Assembly (NCBI GenBank): GCA_030549775.1
Contig: CM060171.1
Coordinates: 138,354,859-138,418,858 of the forward strand
Reading direction: 5' to 3'
From: Tamarix chinensis
Lineage: Eukaryota > Streptophyta > Magnoliopsida > Caryophyllales > Tamaricaceae
DNA length: 64,000 nt
Made by a program: the position numbers and the translations under genes. Shown here in pieces: positions 37,616 to 50,841 of this stretch. The notes below the pieces were generated by a model. The model was not told the DNA's origin and ran no database searches. It saw nothing but the letters and a program-made list of their open reading frames with translations. How positions within the stretch are numbered: position 1 is the first letter of the stretch; the number at the start of each line of letters is the position of its first letter.

Positions 37616-38286
37616 AAACTTTAAATTTTATTATTTAGCCTAATTCTAAGATTTTATTTTAATTATTTAGTATAAAATAATTTATAGGTAATTTATAATA
37701 ATTTTATTTATTTATATAATTATCATTAATTTATCCCAAAATCTAACCTAAATTCCATAATTTCTTCTTTTCCTTTTTCCTTTTTCTTTCTTCTTTTTTT
37801 TTTCCCTTCCTCCTTCTCCTTCTAGGCTACATCATTCCTGGCACAGTCCCCTCCTTCTTTCTCTCTTCCTTTTTCTCCCCGAGTGGCCCAATCCTTTCCC
37901 CCTATCTTCTTTTCTTTCTCCCAAGGCGGGTAACTCATTTCCCTCTTTTTCTTTCTTTCCTTTTTCTCCCTCTCTTCTTTTCTTCCTTTTCTTTTTATCC
38001 CCATCTTCTTCCTCACACCTGTCTCCCTTGCATCGTCATCCATCGCCCTTCCATTTTTGTCCCCTACAACACCTCCTGCACCTAGCTAGACCTTTCCTCC
38101 TTTCCCTTCTCAACCATGCAAGGCCATGCACACTGGCATGCGGCCCTACACGCCCCTACACCCCTTGCACCTGGCTAATGCACCTACCCTTGCCTTACCC
38201 TGCCTCCAACACCGTCCTTATCCTTGTAGCCTGGTGCACCGATCATTCTCCTATCATCTTCCCCACACCCTCACCCCTTCCCTGCC

Positions 38287-38294
38287 TATAAATA
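38287..38294 (+). promoter_or_regulatory. TATA box of the solo LTR (TATAAATA)
   Basis: TATAAATACC follows a long pyrimidine-rich stretch, the usual place of an LTR promoter. In an active copy transcription would start about 30 bases downstream. It is now orphaned. Confidence 0.5.
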
Positions 38295-39996
38295 CCCTCT
38301 TTTGACGCCCCTATCTTCTTCTTCCCCTTTATGAGCCTCCCTTATTCTATGCAACCACCTCCTTCTAGCCCACTCCAGCCTGTTTTCATCATTGCCATGC
38401 CCCCAGCATCTCCCCTCTTTCTTACTTGCACCCATCTGTACCTGTAGAGAATCTTTTCCCCCCTCCTTCTTTCCTTCTATTTTTCCCCAAGCCTACAACC
38501 ATTGTAGGTTGCAACTCTCAGCACTGCCACTATCGACCAACTCATCCCCTCTATGCCACCATCACACCTTAGCTACCCTGCACAAGTCCTCTGGCCTGTG
38601 CAGCCACCCCTTTCTCTCCTCCATCTCCCCCTCCTTTCTCCTCCTCTCTCTTTGTTGTGTGCCCCTACACCGACATTGGCTACCAATTCTACCGCCATAA
38701 CCATTCTCCCCACTAGCCTATCCCGGTACCAACACCACCCTTTTATCCTAAGCTGCTAATCCTCCACCTTTTTCACCAAAAATTGGTCGTTGCCATTACA
38801 TCGCCACCTCCACTCAATTTTTCTTCCCCCTTTTGATCACCACCACTTCCTTTCCTTCTTTGAGTTTTCATTTGACTATATTCCTCATTATTATTAGTTT
38901 ATTAAAAAAAAGGAAAAGATAGCCGAAGTTCTGATATTTCCACTTTCTAGGTAGTGTTCTAGTGACAGAAGGAGAGGATGCATAGGTTATTCGTGCTTAG
39001 ATACCGACATCATTTTGGTAAGGATACAATCATAGCTAGGGCCTTATTTTTGTTAAAATATGACCTTAGTTTTTGTTAAGTGAAGACATGCATGAAATGT
39101 TAAATGGTCTAGGGTTGTAAGTGCAACTTGGCTTGACAATGGCTAAAGGTAAGAAGATGTGCGGACATGATTGTATTGGTTTAAGTGTTAATGTGTATTT
39201 ATATTTTATGATACTACATGTTTGAAAAGTTGGGGGAGTCCTTGTGTTAGATACCATGTAACTTAGTTAGGGTTCTGAGGCACAAGGGCATCTTGGTAAA
39301 TATTGTAAAAAGTGGCATATGGGGAACTCTAGGGTCAAATTTGGCCTAATATCAATTGGAGGTGCTATACCAAATAATTATGGTAAAAATAAAGAGGACT
39401 AGGGTAAACGTAGTATGGGGAGGGTTAACCATGCTTGGGGTGAGTCAAACCTAATGAGAGATATGACCCGGGGGATTAAAGTAAGGGTTGGTTGCTAAGA
39501 GTGGATGTGGGGGTTGATGATGACATTGTTGGGTAGCTTTGTACATTTGGGGAGTCCTTGAAGTGCTAAGGGATGAGAGAATACTAAAAGGGTGGAACTA
39601 GGCTTTTGTTAGGTCAAAGCACAAAACCCTAGGGATATGTTATTATCGTATGAGAGAAATTGGGGAGTTAGGCTACAGAAAATTAGTTGATGGATAATCA
39701 ATGTACTATATGCCTAGTTATGGAGAATTTGGGCTAAATAAATAGTAGAGGAGGGTCAGGTCAACAAGGGAAAATTAGAGTTTTGAGGAGTAATCCTAGA
39801 GGCTAATGGTTATCATATGTGAGAAATGGGGGTAATAGGCCATGACTCATGATAAGAGGGGATTATAATGATAGGTTTGGTTTTTTGGGTGAATTGGGGA
39901 CTTATAGGAACATTAGGGGGTAAGAACATACCAAGGATTATAAAATTAGGGTTTCTCAAGGGATAGGATAGTCTCGAGGTGGTAGTAGGGTAGGAT

Positions 39997-42900
39997 TGTA
40001 ACAACCCCATTTTTAGGAATTAAAATTTTCTTTTGCAGAGTTAAGCGCGAAAGATAAAATAATAAAATAAAGGGTGTTACCGCCACACTTTGTATAAGTT
40101 TGATTTCCTCTACCATTCTTATACCAAGTGCTAAGGTTGAAATCATTACTCCGCTTAGATTAATAACATGATTACAAAAATCATAATAGAGAAAACATTA
40201 GATAAATACCATGCTAATTAAAAACAACATTGGTAGTTTACCAAACCCAAGATAGAAATTATAAGAGGACATAAGGGTCCAAATAAAACAAAAAATAAAA
40301 TAGCAAAAGAGACACCGGATAGTTTAACGCTCTCAAATCCAAACTACTAGATTTTGACTCAACTCGGAGGCTAACTTGTAAAGTCCACTGCCCATTGAAT
40401 AGGTAGGAGCCCACGAGAATGAACCCTTCATTAAAATGGTAATGAGCATCCCTTCATACCAAACTTATATGAAAAACCAGCATGGAGTACATACAGGGCA
40501 TATCAATCAATATGGTACCAGACATACACATATACATACGAGAATTGATATACAATAATCATTTAAATAATCAATTACCATCAAGTCACATACTATTCAT
40601 ATTTTTTCATTTGGAACAATTGATCTTACCAAACGAGCATACCAGAGATGCTCTCTGAAGTATTATTATAAACAAACTCCAACACAACAACCATAACCTT
40701 CATAGCATAACTCATAACTTAACATCATAGGTGAGGCACAAAGGCACAATACCTACATGGGTAGGCACAAAGGTTGTTACCAAACCATAGGTAGGCACAA
40801 AGGCTACTACCGAACCACAGGTAGGCACAAAGGCTAATACCAACCGTAGGTAGGCATAAAGGCTACTACCGACCAATCCAATAATAATCATTATTATATT
40901 TAATTTTATTTATTTATGTTGAGTTCAGGGACCTCACTATTCTTAACCAATGGAACGGTTATTCCAACCTAGGACAAAATGCTCCTAGCCATTATTCTTA
41001 TCGGTGGAATGGTAATAACATACATCTCTAGAAAAAATACATCTGGCCACTATTCTTACTGGTGGAACGGTTAATAATATACATTTCAGAGGCAGAACGC
41101 TCCTGGCTAATGTTCTCATCCGATGGAACGGACATATACAATTGATTCTAATTCATGTAATCTTTCACTTTAAATGATTAATATCTTATTCATGACTGGT
41201 TTATGACTACAAAACATAATTAAGGTAAGCAAGACATCAACATACAAATAACAAGGCATTTCTCAAAGACTACAAGCTTATTTACCCCCAAAACCCTAAT
41301 TTCACACTTTAGAGATAACTCCTCCCATATTGATCATTTACCCACCATATTTAATATATCTTCCTTAAATAATATAGTTATTAATATACCCGAAACTCAA
41401 AGTCTAAATCTCACATTTCACACATGTGATAATAGCCCTACCTCAAAAGTTACTATTCATAAGGCTCTCAAAATCCTAATTTCACAAGTAAGTCATAACT
41501 TTTCCCGTAAGGATCATATAATTACCAGACTCAATATGCATTCCTATAGTACCAATATTGACAACATATTCGAATTTTGTGTCCTGAATCTAACATTTTA
41601 CATGTGTGATAATAACATCACCATTTTAAGTTTACTATTTCCAAATTAGACCATTTTCTTATTTGAGGAACTTATGGCATTTATAATTACTCCAATCACT
41701 CTATGATCTTATTAGCTTATTTTTAATCCACCTAACACATTTAAATAATGAAATTTTCATATTAACCTATATTGACCAAAATGCTCTTAAAGATAGCCGA
41801 TAACCCTTATTTTATGAAAAGCTTATATTTTCAATATCATTATTTCCAAATCCTCCATTTATCAACATACATATTAAATATAATTGTTCTCAACTCATAA
41901 TACTATACCAATCCTAGATTACAACCATCTATCACATTGAACCACTTAGGGTTTTTCACGTAAAGCATTACTGTAATGATATCCCATAAAATACAGATAG
42001 ATCCAATTTCTATACTTAACTATTTTTGCTTATTTCTAATTATCTGGGACAGCCATAATCAAGGTCAATGTTGAGGCCAACATTAAAAATATACTAAGGC
42101 CATCCTAAGCTCAATTGTTCACATCTAGACACTTTAGGTCAAAAATAACCAAAATGCCCCTGAGACCAAAATTTCTAGATTATCGTCTATTTAAATACTA
42201 ATTCTATTTTATTTATTAATTTTTTATGAAAAGGCTAAAATACCCTAAATAAATTATTTATTATGCGATTTAAATTATAAGATATGCCAAATGACCATTC
42301 TGCCTTTATACATAATTCTGCACATAAAATCCTATTATGCACTTTTAATCCATAAAAAACACATGTTCACATACTCAACAACTAATAATAATACATATTA
42401 TACATGCTTTTTAGGAGAAAAATCATAACATGCTCAAAATGACCAAATTGTCCTTAGGGAACTTATCCATAATAATTATTCTAGAATTATGTTCAAGCAT
42501 GCTAAACCTATTATTTTATAAATATCTATTGTACAAAATATTTTCCTAACATAATAATCATTTTGATCACACTTTCGTACCCAATATATTTTATATAAGA
42601 TAATATGTTCATATTTCTAATTTTCATGATAACAATTAATAATACATAATAATACCGCAATGAATCATGCTTAACACATTTCACACATAAAAACACTTAT
42701 GTGCTATCATGCAATATTTATAATTTTAGTAGAGTATAATGATTACTTGAATTATAGTAAAAATGTAAAAATAGTGGTATCCTACTAAAATTATGAGGTC
42801 CCGCTACTCAAACTTTCGTACCTAAAAATAATATCATAATTACCTAATTAATATATATCAGGTAAAATAATAATACTAATAATAATAAAATATTTATTTT

Positions 42901-44161
42901 TATAAAATTACCAAAATACCCTTAAATTTAATATAAGTACCAAAATATTAAAACCAAACCCAACTCACTCACGCTACATGCATGCAGCGTAAGTCAAGAG
43001 CGCACATGCATACCAGGGGAGGAGTGGATCGATGGTTGGCTGGTTTGAGGTGGGGAGAGATGGCAGTAGGGGTGGAGATTGGTCGTGGTCGGTGGTCGAC
43101 CGTGGAGGGTGGCGAGCTGGCTATAGTGGTGGGTGTAGAAAAATGGAGAAGGTGGTTAGTTGTGTATACGGGGGTGCTGGTGGTGCAAGATGGTGATGGT
43201 TGGTGTTGCTAGGGGGTTGCGCTGGAGGGTGATGGGGAGCTAATAGAAGGTGCATGGCTAGGCAACACAAGGAGGGGTGTGCTGGAGCTACGATAGCTGC
43301 TAGTGGTGATGGTGTTGGCTGTGGTGGTGTGGGCTGGTTGTGGTGCTGCTTGGAGGTGTGTGTAGCCTGCAAGGAGGTGATGGTTTGAATGGTAGAGAGT
43401 GGAGGCTGGGGAAGTTTTTTCATCGCCGGGAAGGGTAGCGGTGGTGTATTTGGTTGGGGCTATAGGGGGAAGAAGGGGGAGGTAAAAATGGAGGGGAGGT
43501 TGGATGGGATGGGGAGTTGGGTGTTGGTGATGGGAATGAGGATGGTTGGGTGATGGGGATGGTTTGATGGAGTGAATCCGAGCAGGTTGAGAGGGAGAGC
43601 ATAGGGAAGGGTGTTAAAAAGGAACAAAGGGGGAAGGGCTTGTGAGGGTGAGGGTGTGTGTCGTGTGCATGTGTGGCATGTATAAGTATATACGAACCCA
43701 AATAAGTTGAGTGTACTGAGGTAAAGAGGGAGATAGGGAGAGTGTTTAAGGGGAAGGGATTATACACGGTAGAGGGTTGCGTGAGGGAGAGGGTAGAAAA
43801 TATATATATAGTTTAGATAGATTAGGGTATCAGGTAAAAAAATAATTCAATATCGGATAGGTTAAAAAGGAATAGAAAGAGTAATAAAAATAATCTGGGA
43901 TAACTTTTAGAAAATTATTTTCGAGTTACGAATCAAAAGATTATTAGTAACATAATTAGGATAAGATGTATGGATATAAACTAGGATTAAATTTAATAAC
44001 CCAATTCCTATCAAATTTTAACTTGATTAAATTTATATCTAAACCATTGTAATAATACACATAATAATAATATGCTTAATACTAAACCTCCTAAAATAAT
44101 CATTACTAATCATGTATAATTATTAATTTATGATTAAGGTTTTTAAAAACTAGGTATTGCA
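39997..44161 (-). mobile_element. Solo LTR (4.2 kb, minus orientation) nested in the solo LTR at 37501
   Basis: The left end reads TGTAACAACCCCATTTTTAG; the right end reads TAGGTATTGCA, which on the minus strand starts TGCAATACCTAG, matching TGTAATACCCC of the host LTR. Flanks are AGGAT (39992-39996) and AGGAG (44162-44166), a 5-bp duplication with one change. The pyrimidine-rich block (minus strand, 43800-42980) and tandem repeats (41130-40730) occur in the same order as in the host LTR read in its own direction. Its last ~1.1 kb (40-41 kb) is therefore an inverted, diverged copy of 44270-45256. No internal coding region. Confidence 0.72.
40730..41135. repeat. Two tandem repeat arrays in the nested LTR
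   Basis: 40730-40875: ~38-bp units with GGTAGGCACAAAGGCTACTA. 40920-41135: ~75-bp units with CACTATTCTTAACCAATGGA and GAACGCTCCTGGC-type words. The second array is the reverse-complement relative of 44270-44640. Confidence 0.8.
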
Positions 44162-44269
44162 AGGAGCCATACTTGATTTGTGGATGTTGGTGTGTGGTAT
44201 CTAGAATAGATAAAACACGAATATAACACTAATCACTTGAAGAGAAAGATCACTTGAGTCGGGATCAGT

Positions 44270-44640
44270 TGTACCTTATTATCAGTCCATTAGTGAGAAT
44301 AGTAGCCAGGAGCGTTTTGTCCTAGGGTTGTACTTTATTTACGGGTCCAACGGTGAAAATAGTGGGGCCCCAAGCTCAAGTAATAAAACCATTAGATGAT
44401 AATAACCTTTGGGAAGTCACTAATTACTTACAATAGAACACCACGTGGGTCGGGACCGATTGTACCTTATTTACCAGTCCAATGGTGAGAGTAGTGCCTA
44501 GAAGCGTTCTGCCTTGGGGTTGTACTTTATTTATTGGTCCACTGGTGAGAATCGTGGCTAGGAGCATGTTGTCCTAGGTTTGTAATTTATTTACCATTCC
44601 ACTAGTGAGAATAGTAGGGTCCGTGAAACCATGTAGATAT
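44270..44640. repeat. ~80-bp tandem repeats near the 3' end of the outer solo LTR
   Basis: Four to five units with TTGTACTTTATTTA, a TCCACTGGTGAGAAT-like word, TAGTGGCTAGGAGCGTT and TGTCCTAGGG. Reverse-complement relatives lie at 40920-41135. Confidence 0.8.
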
Positions 44641-45261
44641 AATTCATAGATTGACTTTTTATTACAATAATATTTTGAGTCCAAATAATAATGAATGATC
44701 CAATATAATCCATCTATGCACATTTCATTACTTATTGTGGTGTTACTAATATCTCAAATATGCTTGGCGGTATTATTACCTTGCTCAATACATAGCTGAC
44801 TAATCACCCCTATTATGGGTGCTGCTCATTCCCATGAGCAGTGACCCCTTCTGATTCTATCCAAGTGAATGAGGATTCTCTAAATGAATTTTCCGCGTAT
44901 GATGATATGATTGGGCATAGTGATGATGTTGTGCCTAGGGTTGGGGACTGGAGAGAGTGGCATTCAGCTGTTATCTTTTTCAGTTTTTCTTGTGTTAATA
45001 TTTTACTTTTGTTGAAGAATGTTTGTGTATTTCAGTATTTCTTTTGGAAACAAACACTTAACCCTACTTATGTTATGAATTAATACTTTGCTATGCTTAT
45101 CATGGTTTACGCACTGTCTTTATTTTGCCTTGTAGTTGGTACAAGGATGGCCTAGGGCCATACTTATACCAATTATGGTGGTGAAACCCCCTTTATAGTT
45201 GGATGATCTTATGTTAAAAACAAAAAAAATTCAATGGTAATTTTGGGGATGTTACACCTTT

Positions 45262-46519
45262 CCCTCTTCGCTGGCACAATTTAACAAACCCCTCCCAACC
45301 AGTACAATATAGAAAATAAAAAATTACCTTAGGTGAGATGATGTTTTGATGATACAAGAGAGAGAGTGTGTGTGCATGTGATAGTGAGAGAGTGAGACCA
45401 ATATAGATAGAGTGACGGTAGTTTAAAAGAAAAAAAATTACATAGAGTAAAAATAGTTTTTCTATATAACAGCTACATAAAGTTAAGAGGGAAAAAAACT
45501 ATAAATCCATTACCTAACTCAGTTCTTAGTTGTAAATCAATCACGAGGAAAAAAATGGCCACATAGAATTCAACCTTTATCTCTTTTCTTCTCCATCCTT
45601 CCATCTCAACATATTTTAGTTCGAATGGAAATAACAAGGGTACTAATGATGAAAAAAATCCATCGACTAAACCAATCAAACCCAAAAATGATGGGTTACA
45701 ATAAAGGCTTGAGGTTTTGCATGACGACAACAACATTAGCGATGAAGTCGAAGGTCACCAACAATGGATATTTGAGAATCTAGTGATGCATTGTTTGTCA
45801 AATTCTTAGCATTTTAGGTAGATTTTGTTTTTTTCCCATTTTTCTCATCCCAGAGACATCTCGAGGACGTAAAACAATAGTAACTTTTTATCCATGTGCT
45901 TCCATGGTGTACATTTAAAAGTCTTCAATTTGGTTTTGTTCTAAATCAAGTCAAAATTTGGTTATAATATTTTCTTTCAAAATCTTAATCTAAATTAAAT
46001 CATTGGATAAGTTTCATTTATCCACTTCCATATTTGAGCTAATATTTTTCAAATATTTATGAATAATTTTACTTAGGTACTTTCGTATTTTAATTTGATT
46101 TTACTTGAATATCTAAAAGAATAGAATAAAATAATAATAATATTTTTTTCAAAATTTAGGTACTTTGTGAAATTAAATTAAAATATAAGGATATATAATT
46201 AAAACCATTAAAATTATAGGATTCCTAAAAAAAATATCAGACTAAACAACAAGTACCTACAATTTTTAAAATTTAGGTACTTTGTGGAATTTTTCCTATA
46301 ATTTTTTTTAATATCCCAAATTAATCTAAGTCATAAGTTTATATTGGAATTTGATTGAAATGTCTATTTCAATTATGTATTTCATGTTCTTATAATTTAA
46401 CATAAACTTACAATAATTCTTTTAAATTACAACCAATATAAATGTAATTATAACTATACAGTATAAGATTAATATTAAACTATTATCATAGCATTTGATA
46501 GGGAAAAACTTACATAATA
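45262..46519. other. No recognisable gene
   Basis: AT-rich. A short (GA)n/(GT)n stretch at 45357-45376. The 3' LTR expected for the neighbouring copia element should lie at the right end of this stretch but no match to the LTR at 50530 was seen. Confidence 0.5.
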
Positions 46520-46529
46520 TATTATGACA

Positions 46530-49500
46530 TACCATTTAGTGCTACACAAATTTGGGATTGTGAAGAAGGAACAAAAACATAAGGAATGAAAAAAAAGGGG
46601 ATTTTAAGTATATATGGAAAAAAATGAAAGTGTGTGTCAATATGCTTGCTTTGGCCAAGTATGACAGGATTCTTGGCTAAGTTAATTGCAGAAACATTAT
46701 CAATAAGTATATTCATGGGCTTTCTCTATGGAAAATACATCTGCTTCATTAAAAGACATAACCAGATAGATTGGCAAGCGCTTGATGATGTTGCAACATA
46801 CTCCACTTCACAGGTTGAAAATACAACAATTGATTGCTTCCTAGATGACAATGACCAAGATGTATTCCAGAAATTAAAATAGTATCCTAAGGTTCTTTTA
46901 TGGTCATATAAATATCCTTCCTAGTCACTATCAAAGTATCCCACAAGGGCACATTGGTTAGATGAAGCATATAACAAACCATGATCATGAGTGCCCTTCA
47001 GGTACCACAAAATTCTCTAGGTAACTTGCATATGAGATTGTCAAGGAGATTCTATGAACCTTATAATCAACCAAAATCCATAAAATATATCAGGTCTAGT
47101 GCATGTTAGATACCTTAAGCTTCCAACCAGCTACTTAAAATAAGTAGAGTTAACTGAAGCTCCATTATCCCTCTGTGATAACCTTGTTCCATTTTCCATT
47201 GGAATTGTCATAAAATTACATTATAGTATATGAAAATTATTTGAAATATTGTTAACATGCTTCTTTTAGGAAATAAAAATCCCATCTTCTCTTCGTGTCA
47301 CTTCTATCCCCCAATGATATGACATCAAACCAAGATCAGTCAGTTCAAATTCATCCATCATGGATCTCTTAAATTCTAAAATCATTCTTGGATTATTGCT
47401 TGCGAAGACTAAATGATCAACATAAAGACACAACAATAATATATCACTAGAATTATTAACTTTAGCATAAAGGGAGTGCTCTAAGGGAAATTTGTAAAAA
47501 AATCTATTTTGTTGAAGAAAGAATCAATGCACTTATTCGATGCTCTTGGTGCTTGTTTTAGGCCATATAAAGCTTTCCTTAGCCTACAAACTCTATCCTT
47601 CTTTCCTTTCTTGACAAATCCATGAGGTTGCTCAAAAAACACCTCTTTCCAATGGACCATGTAGAAATTCCGACTTCATGTCCATTTGATGCACCTTCTA
47701 GTGATTCTAATCAACTAAAGTAATAATCAATCTTATGGTTTCCATTCAAGCCATGGGAGAGAATACCTCTTGTTAGTCATGACTCAGTTATTGCTCATAT
47801 CCTTTTGCCACCAATATTACCTTACACTTTTCTATTTCTCTATCTAGATTTCTCTTTGTCTTGAACACCCACTTCATATTAGTGGCCTTATGCCCTTGTG
47901 GAACATCAGTAAGCTCCAATTTGTAATTTTTTCCCTATTACATTTATTTCTTCATTCATGGCATTCACCCACTCAAAATCTTAATTTGCTTCTTCAAAAT
48001 TCACTGCTTCACAATCTACAAACATTGCAAATTGCAAAAAATCTCCATAATCATCAACAACATTTTTAGAAATTACCTCAAAATCATGTAACATAAAAAA
48101 TGGTTGTCGGTGTATCCTTGGTCTTTCTAATTCCAACTGGGCAGATCTTTCTTGATCAGAGATTGATGATACCTCTTTATTTCTAATGGGACTTGCAACC
48201 TCAATATCTTCTTTATAGTCATAAATAAGAGGTCTACGAGAATCATCTTGTAATTTTGAATCCCATTTCCAAACCTCATTTTCATCAAACTTCACATCTT
48301 GGCTTACAATCACCTTTTTCATCTCTAGATTGTACAACTTGTAGCCATCATAATTGTAGCTAACAAAGATGGTTTTCACTTATTGATCATCAATTTTTTT
48401 CCTTGTTTGTGATGGAACATGGGCATATGCAACTGAATCTAGCATCCTTAGGTGTTTTACATTTGGCTTGTAGCTATCCATGCTTCTATAGGAGTAATTT
48501 CTAGGATACTCCTTGTTGGAGACCTATTTAATAAATAAACATAACATGATATAACTTCTACCCAAAAAGAACCAGGCATATCTTTGGCCTTAACATACCC
48601 TTCATCATATCCATTATTGTTCTATTCTTTTATTTGGCAAGCTGTTATATTGTGGGGTGGAAGGGAATATGACTTCACACTTGATTCCCTATTCTTCACA
48701 GAACTTGTTAAATTTAGCAGACACATATGCACCTCCACCATCATTTTGTATTACTTTAATAGGATAACCACTTTCCTTTTCAACATGAGCCTTGAACTTC
48801 TTGAAACAACCAAAAAAATCATACTTCCTTTGCTAGAAAATAAACCCATATTTTTTTTGCTATAACCATCAATAAAGGTAAGAAAATACTTATTTTTTCC
48901 CATTGATAGTACATTCATCAAGCCACATACATTGGAGTGAACAAGCTCAAGTGGTTTAAATACACATTGGTTTTCTCCAATAAAGGGAAATCGACTTTGC
49001 TTTTCCAAGGGTTTGGGCCTCACACAACTCATTAGGATGTTGAATGCTTGGTCAACCAGCCATGATACTCTTTTGATAAAGTAAATTTGAACTAAGGAAT
49101 TTTAAATGCCCAAAGTAAAGATGCGATGGCCAAGATTCATCCTTTATAGCAACGTTAAGACATTCATAGCCACTACTAGAAATATCAACTCAAAACATTC
49201 AATTCATGGTCAGAGGAGCCTTAAGAATAAGTGTACCTCTTTTGTCAACAATAGAGAGTTGTTCGTTTCTAGTACTTATGTCATATCCTTTTTCCAACAG
49301 CTGACCAACACTTAGTAGGTTGTTATTCATGCCTAGCACATAAAATACATCTAAAATGTATTTATGATATGCATTCTTTAATTTGATGAGAACTTTCCCT
49401 TTTCCTATCAGTGGAGTTGTGTTGTCATCAGCAAATTTAACCTCGTTTTCACTGATTCATTAAGATCAATAAATAACTCCCTCTTACCATACATATGGTT

Positions 49501-49560
49501 AGTACATCCGGTGTCAAGAAACTAAGTGTGGTAGTTTGATGCTTCATATGCTATTGTAAT
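46530..49560 (-). pseudogene. copia pol remnant (protease, integrase, reverse transcriptase, RNase H)
   Basis: Minus-strand landmarks in order. Protease: FLDTGCTNHMYGK near 49485-49525, active-site Asp-Thr-Gly intact. Integrase: core around 48751-49032 with FLTFIDGYSKK, where an Asn stands in the place of the usual first Asp (VHSNVCG), and a C-terminal part at 47981-48379 (GYKLYNLEMKKVIVSQDVKF). Reverse transcriptase: catalytic Tyr-Val-Asp-Asp near 47415 reads YVDH, so the second Asp is lost. RNase H: SAINLAKNPVILGQSKHID near 46640-46690. It is broken by multiple stops and is no longer functional. Confidence 0.85.
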
Positions 49561-49589
49561 CATTAGAAGGGCATGGCTCTCCTCATCAT

Positions 49590-50510
49590 TTTCTTTTATG
49601 CATTGAGCCCTATGATCATCCTCATTACATCTACACTCATTTGCATAATTACCAAGTATGTGACATGAATAACATTCAACATTAGACTTTTCATACTTCC
49701 TTTTACCATATCCTCAACCTCTACCTCTATGATTCTAGTTGTGTTGATGGTGGTTATCTCTATCTTTTTTGTGATTTCCTTAATAATTGTCTTGAATACC
49801 ATAACCTCATTTGTTGTTATGAACCCTATGGCCTTTCCCACTTCCATGGGAACCAATTCATCTTGGTTTTTTTTCATCACTCCATTCCGCTTTAATAGAT
49901 AATTGACTTAGAAATACTTGCTCAATTTCCATTTTATTATGCTTCTCATTCATATGCTGCTTATGTGCTTAGGGCATACCTAATCGTTCATCAATTGTCA
50001 TCTAAGACATATCATGAACTTCCTATATAGCCACCAATATATGATCAAATATGGGTGTTAGGGTTCAAAAAAAAATTCAACCTTTAATTTTTTAGAAAGT
50101 TCCTCCCCATTAGTCTTCATTTGATTCACTAAAGCAAGAACTCAGTTTATATAGTCTGAAACACTTTATGATGCTTTCATCTATAAGAGTTCATATTGTC
50201 GTCTTAAGGTTTGGAGTCTCACCTTCTTAACTTTATTCTCAACTTTAAATGAAGTCGTTAGAATATCTCATGCCTGCTTTGATGTTGTTGTAGCTGCAAT
50301 CTTTTCAAAGACCTCATCATTCACCCCTTGATGAATGAAGTACAATGCCTTCTTATGCTTCTTCATCTTATCACGATGAGCATTCCGAAACTCCATCCTC
50401 TGCCACACTTAGCATGTCATGGCAGGAAAAAAGCACTCTCATTTAAACACTCTATCGATTATAATTTTTCTCAATCAAAATGGGAACAAAATTTTGAATT
50501 AGGCCATTCA
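49590..50510 (-). pseudogene. copia gag remnant
   Basis: Minus-strand blocks include VFEKIAATTTSKQA and DILTTSFKVENKVKKVRLQT (50200-50310), then LRRQYELL and SVSDYINRVLALVNQMKTNG, typical of the copia gag (UBN2) region. Near 49640-49680 is a zinc knuckle CYSCHILGNYANEC. It fits Cys-x2-Cys-x4-His-x4-Cys except that His is Asn. In intact elements this is the capsid/nucleocapsid part that packages the RNA. Several stops interrupt it, so no protein is made. Confidence 0.8.
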
Positions 50511-50513
50511 TTT

Positions 50514-50526
50514 GGATCTGATGCCA
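50514..50526 (-). other. Primer-binding site for initiator Met tRNA (copia)
   Basis: The minus strand reads TGGCATCAGATCC three bases after the LTR end. The usual plant copia site is TGGTATCAGAGCC, so 11 of 13 bases agree. Confidence 0.75.
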
Positions 50527-50529
50527 CTA

Positions 50530-50838
50530 TGGGAATTTGCTATAATTGAAACAAAAGAAGAAAGATAAAGAGAAAAGGGAGGTCTGATAACTTTTATTAA
50601 CTCAAAAGGAAAAAATCCACATCAGATAATGACTATATAGTTAATAAAAAATAACCATAACTCCTACTTTTATGCCACTATTACTAACTGCATAGCGTGA
50701 TAATAAGACTCCAATTGACTAACTAAATTGAATTAGAAAACTAGCAACAAGTTTAAAAATAAAGTAAAAACACGCTCTAGCAACTAACTAGCTAAGAATT
50801 AGGATTACACATAAGAGATGGAAGGAAAAAATTGAACA
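50530..50838 (-). repeat. 5' LTR of the copia element (309 bp)
   Basis: The minus strand starts TGTTCAATTTTTTCC and ends GCAAATTCCCA, with proper TG/CA ends directly before the primer-binding site. The outer boundary is inferred from TG and from the possible MITE that starts four bases further on. Confidence 0.6.
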
Positions 50839-50841
50839 TTA

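Larger units (their letters stand above)
37501..45256 (+). mobile_element. Very long solo LTR (~3.6 kb without insertion), interrupted
   Basis: The left end reads TGTAATACCCCAAAAATTTT, the right end TTTTGGGGATGTTACA, so the ends form the short TGTAA/TTACA inverted pair typical of plant Ty3-type LTRs. The flanking bases are CCTTT on both sides (37496-37500 and 45257-45261), a perfect 5-bp target duplication. Removing the nested LTR (39997-44161 plus one target copy) leaves about 3585 bases. Inside are a TTA/TAA microsatellite, a pyrimidine-rich block (37750-38850), a TATA box (38287) and tandem repeats near the end (44270-44640). There is no gag or pol, so it is a solo LTR left by recombination. 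Apparent Pro/Ser-rich frames come from the pyrimidine-rich block. Confidence 0.78.
46520..50838 (-). mobile_element. Ty1-copia retrotransposon, degenerate, 3' LTR missing
   Basis: On the minus strand the order is LTR (50838-50530), primer-binding site, gag, protease, integrase, reverse transcriptase and RNase H, the order of Ty1-copia. The 3' LTR is not recognisable, so the element is truncated near 46520. Every domain carries stops or frameshifts. Confidence 0.85.

Noticed and set aside
37820..38760. Several Pro/Ser/Leu-rich frames on both strands
   Set aside because: They lie in the pyrimidine-rich block of the solo LTR; composition alone keeps them open.
40730..41135. CRISPR-like array
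   Set aside because: Direct repeats of 38 and 75 bases without unique spacers, in a plant LTR; ordinary tandem repeats.
42982..43767. Overlapping open frames (Gly/Val/Trp-rich on plus, Pro/Ser/His-rich on minus)
   Set aside because: Same explanation: purine-rich block of the nested LTR in minus orientation, no recognisable domain.
44841..45083. 80-codon frame with an acidic start
   Set aside because: Lies inside the 3' part of the outer solo LTR and resembles no known protein.
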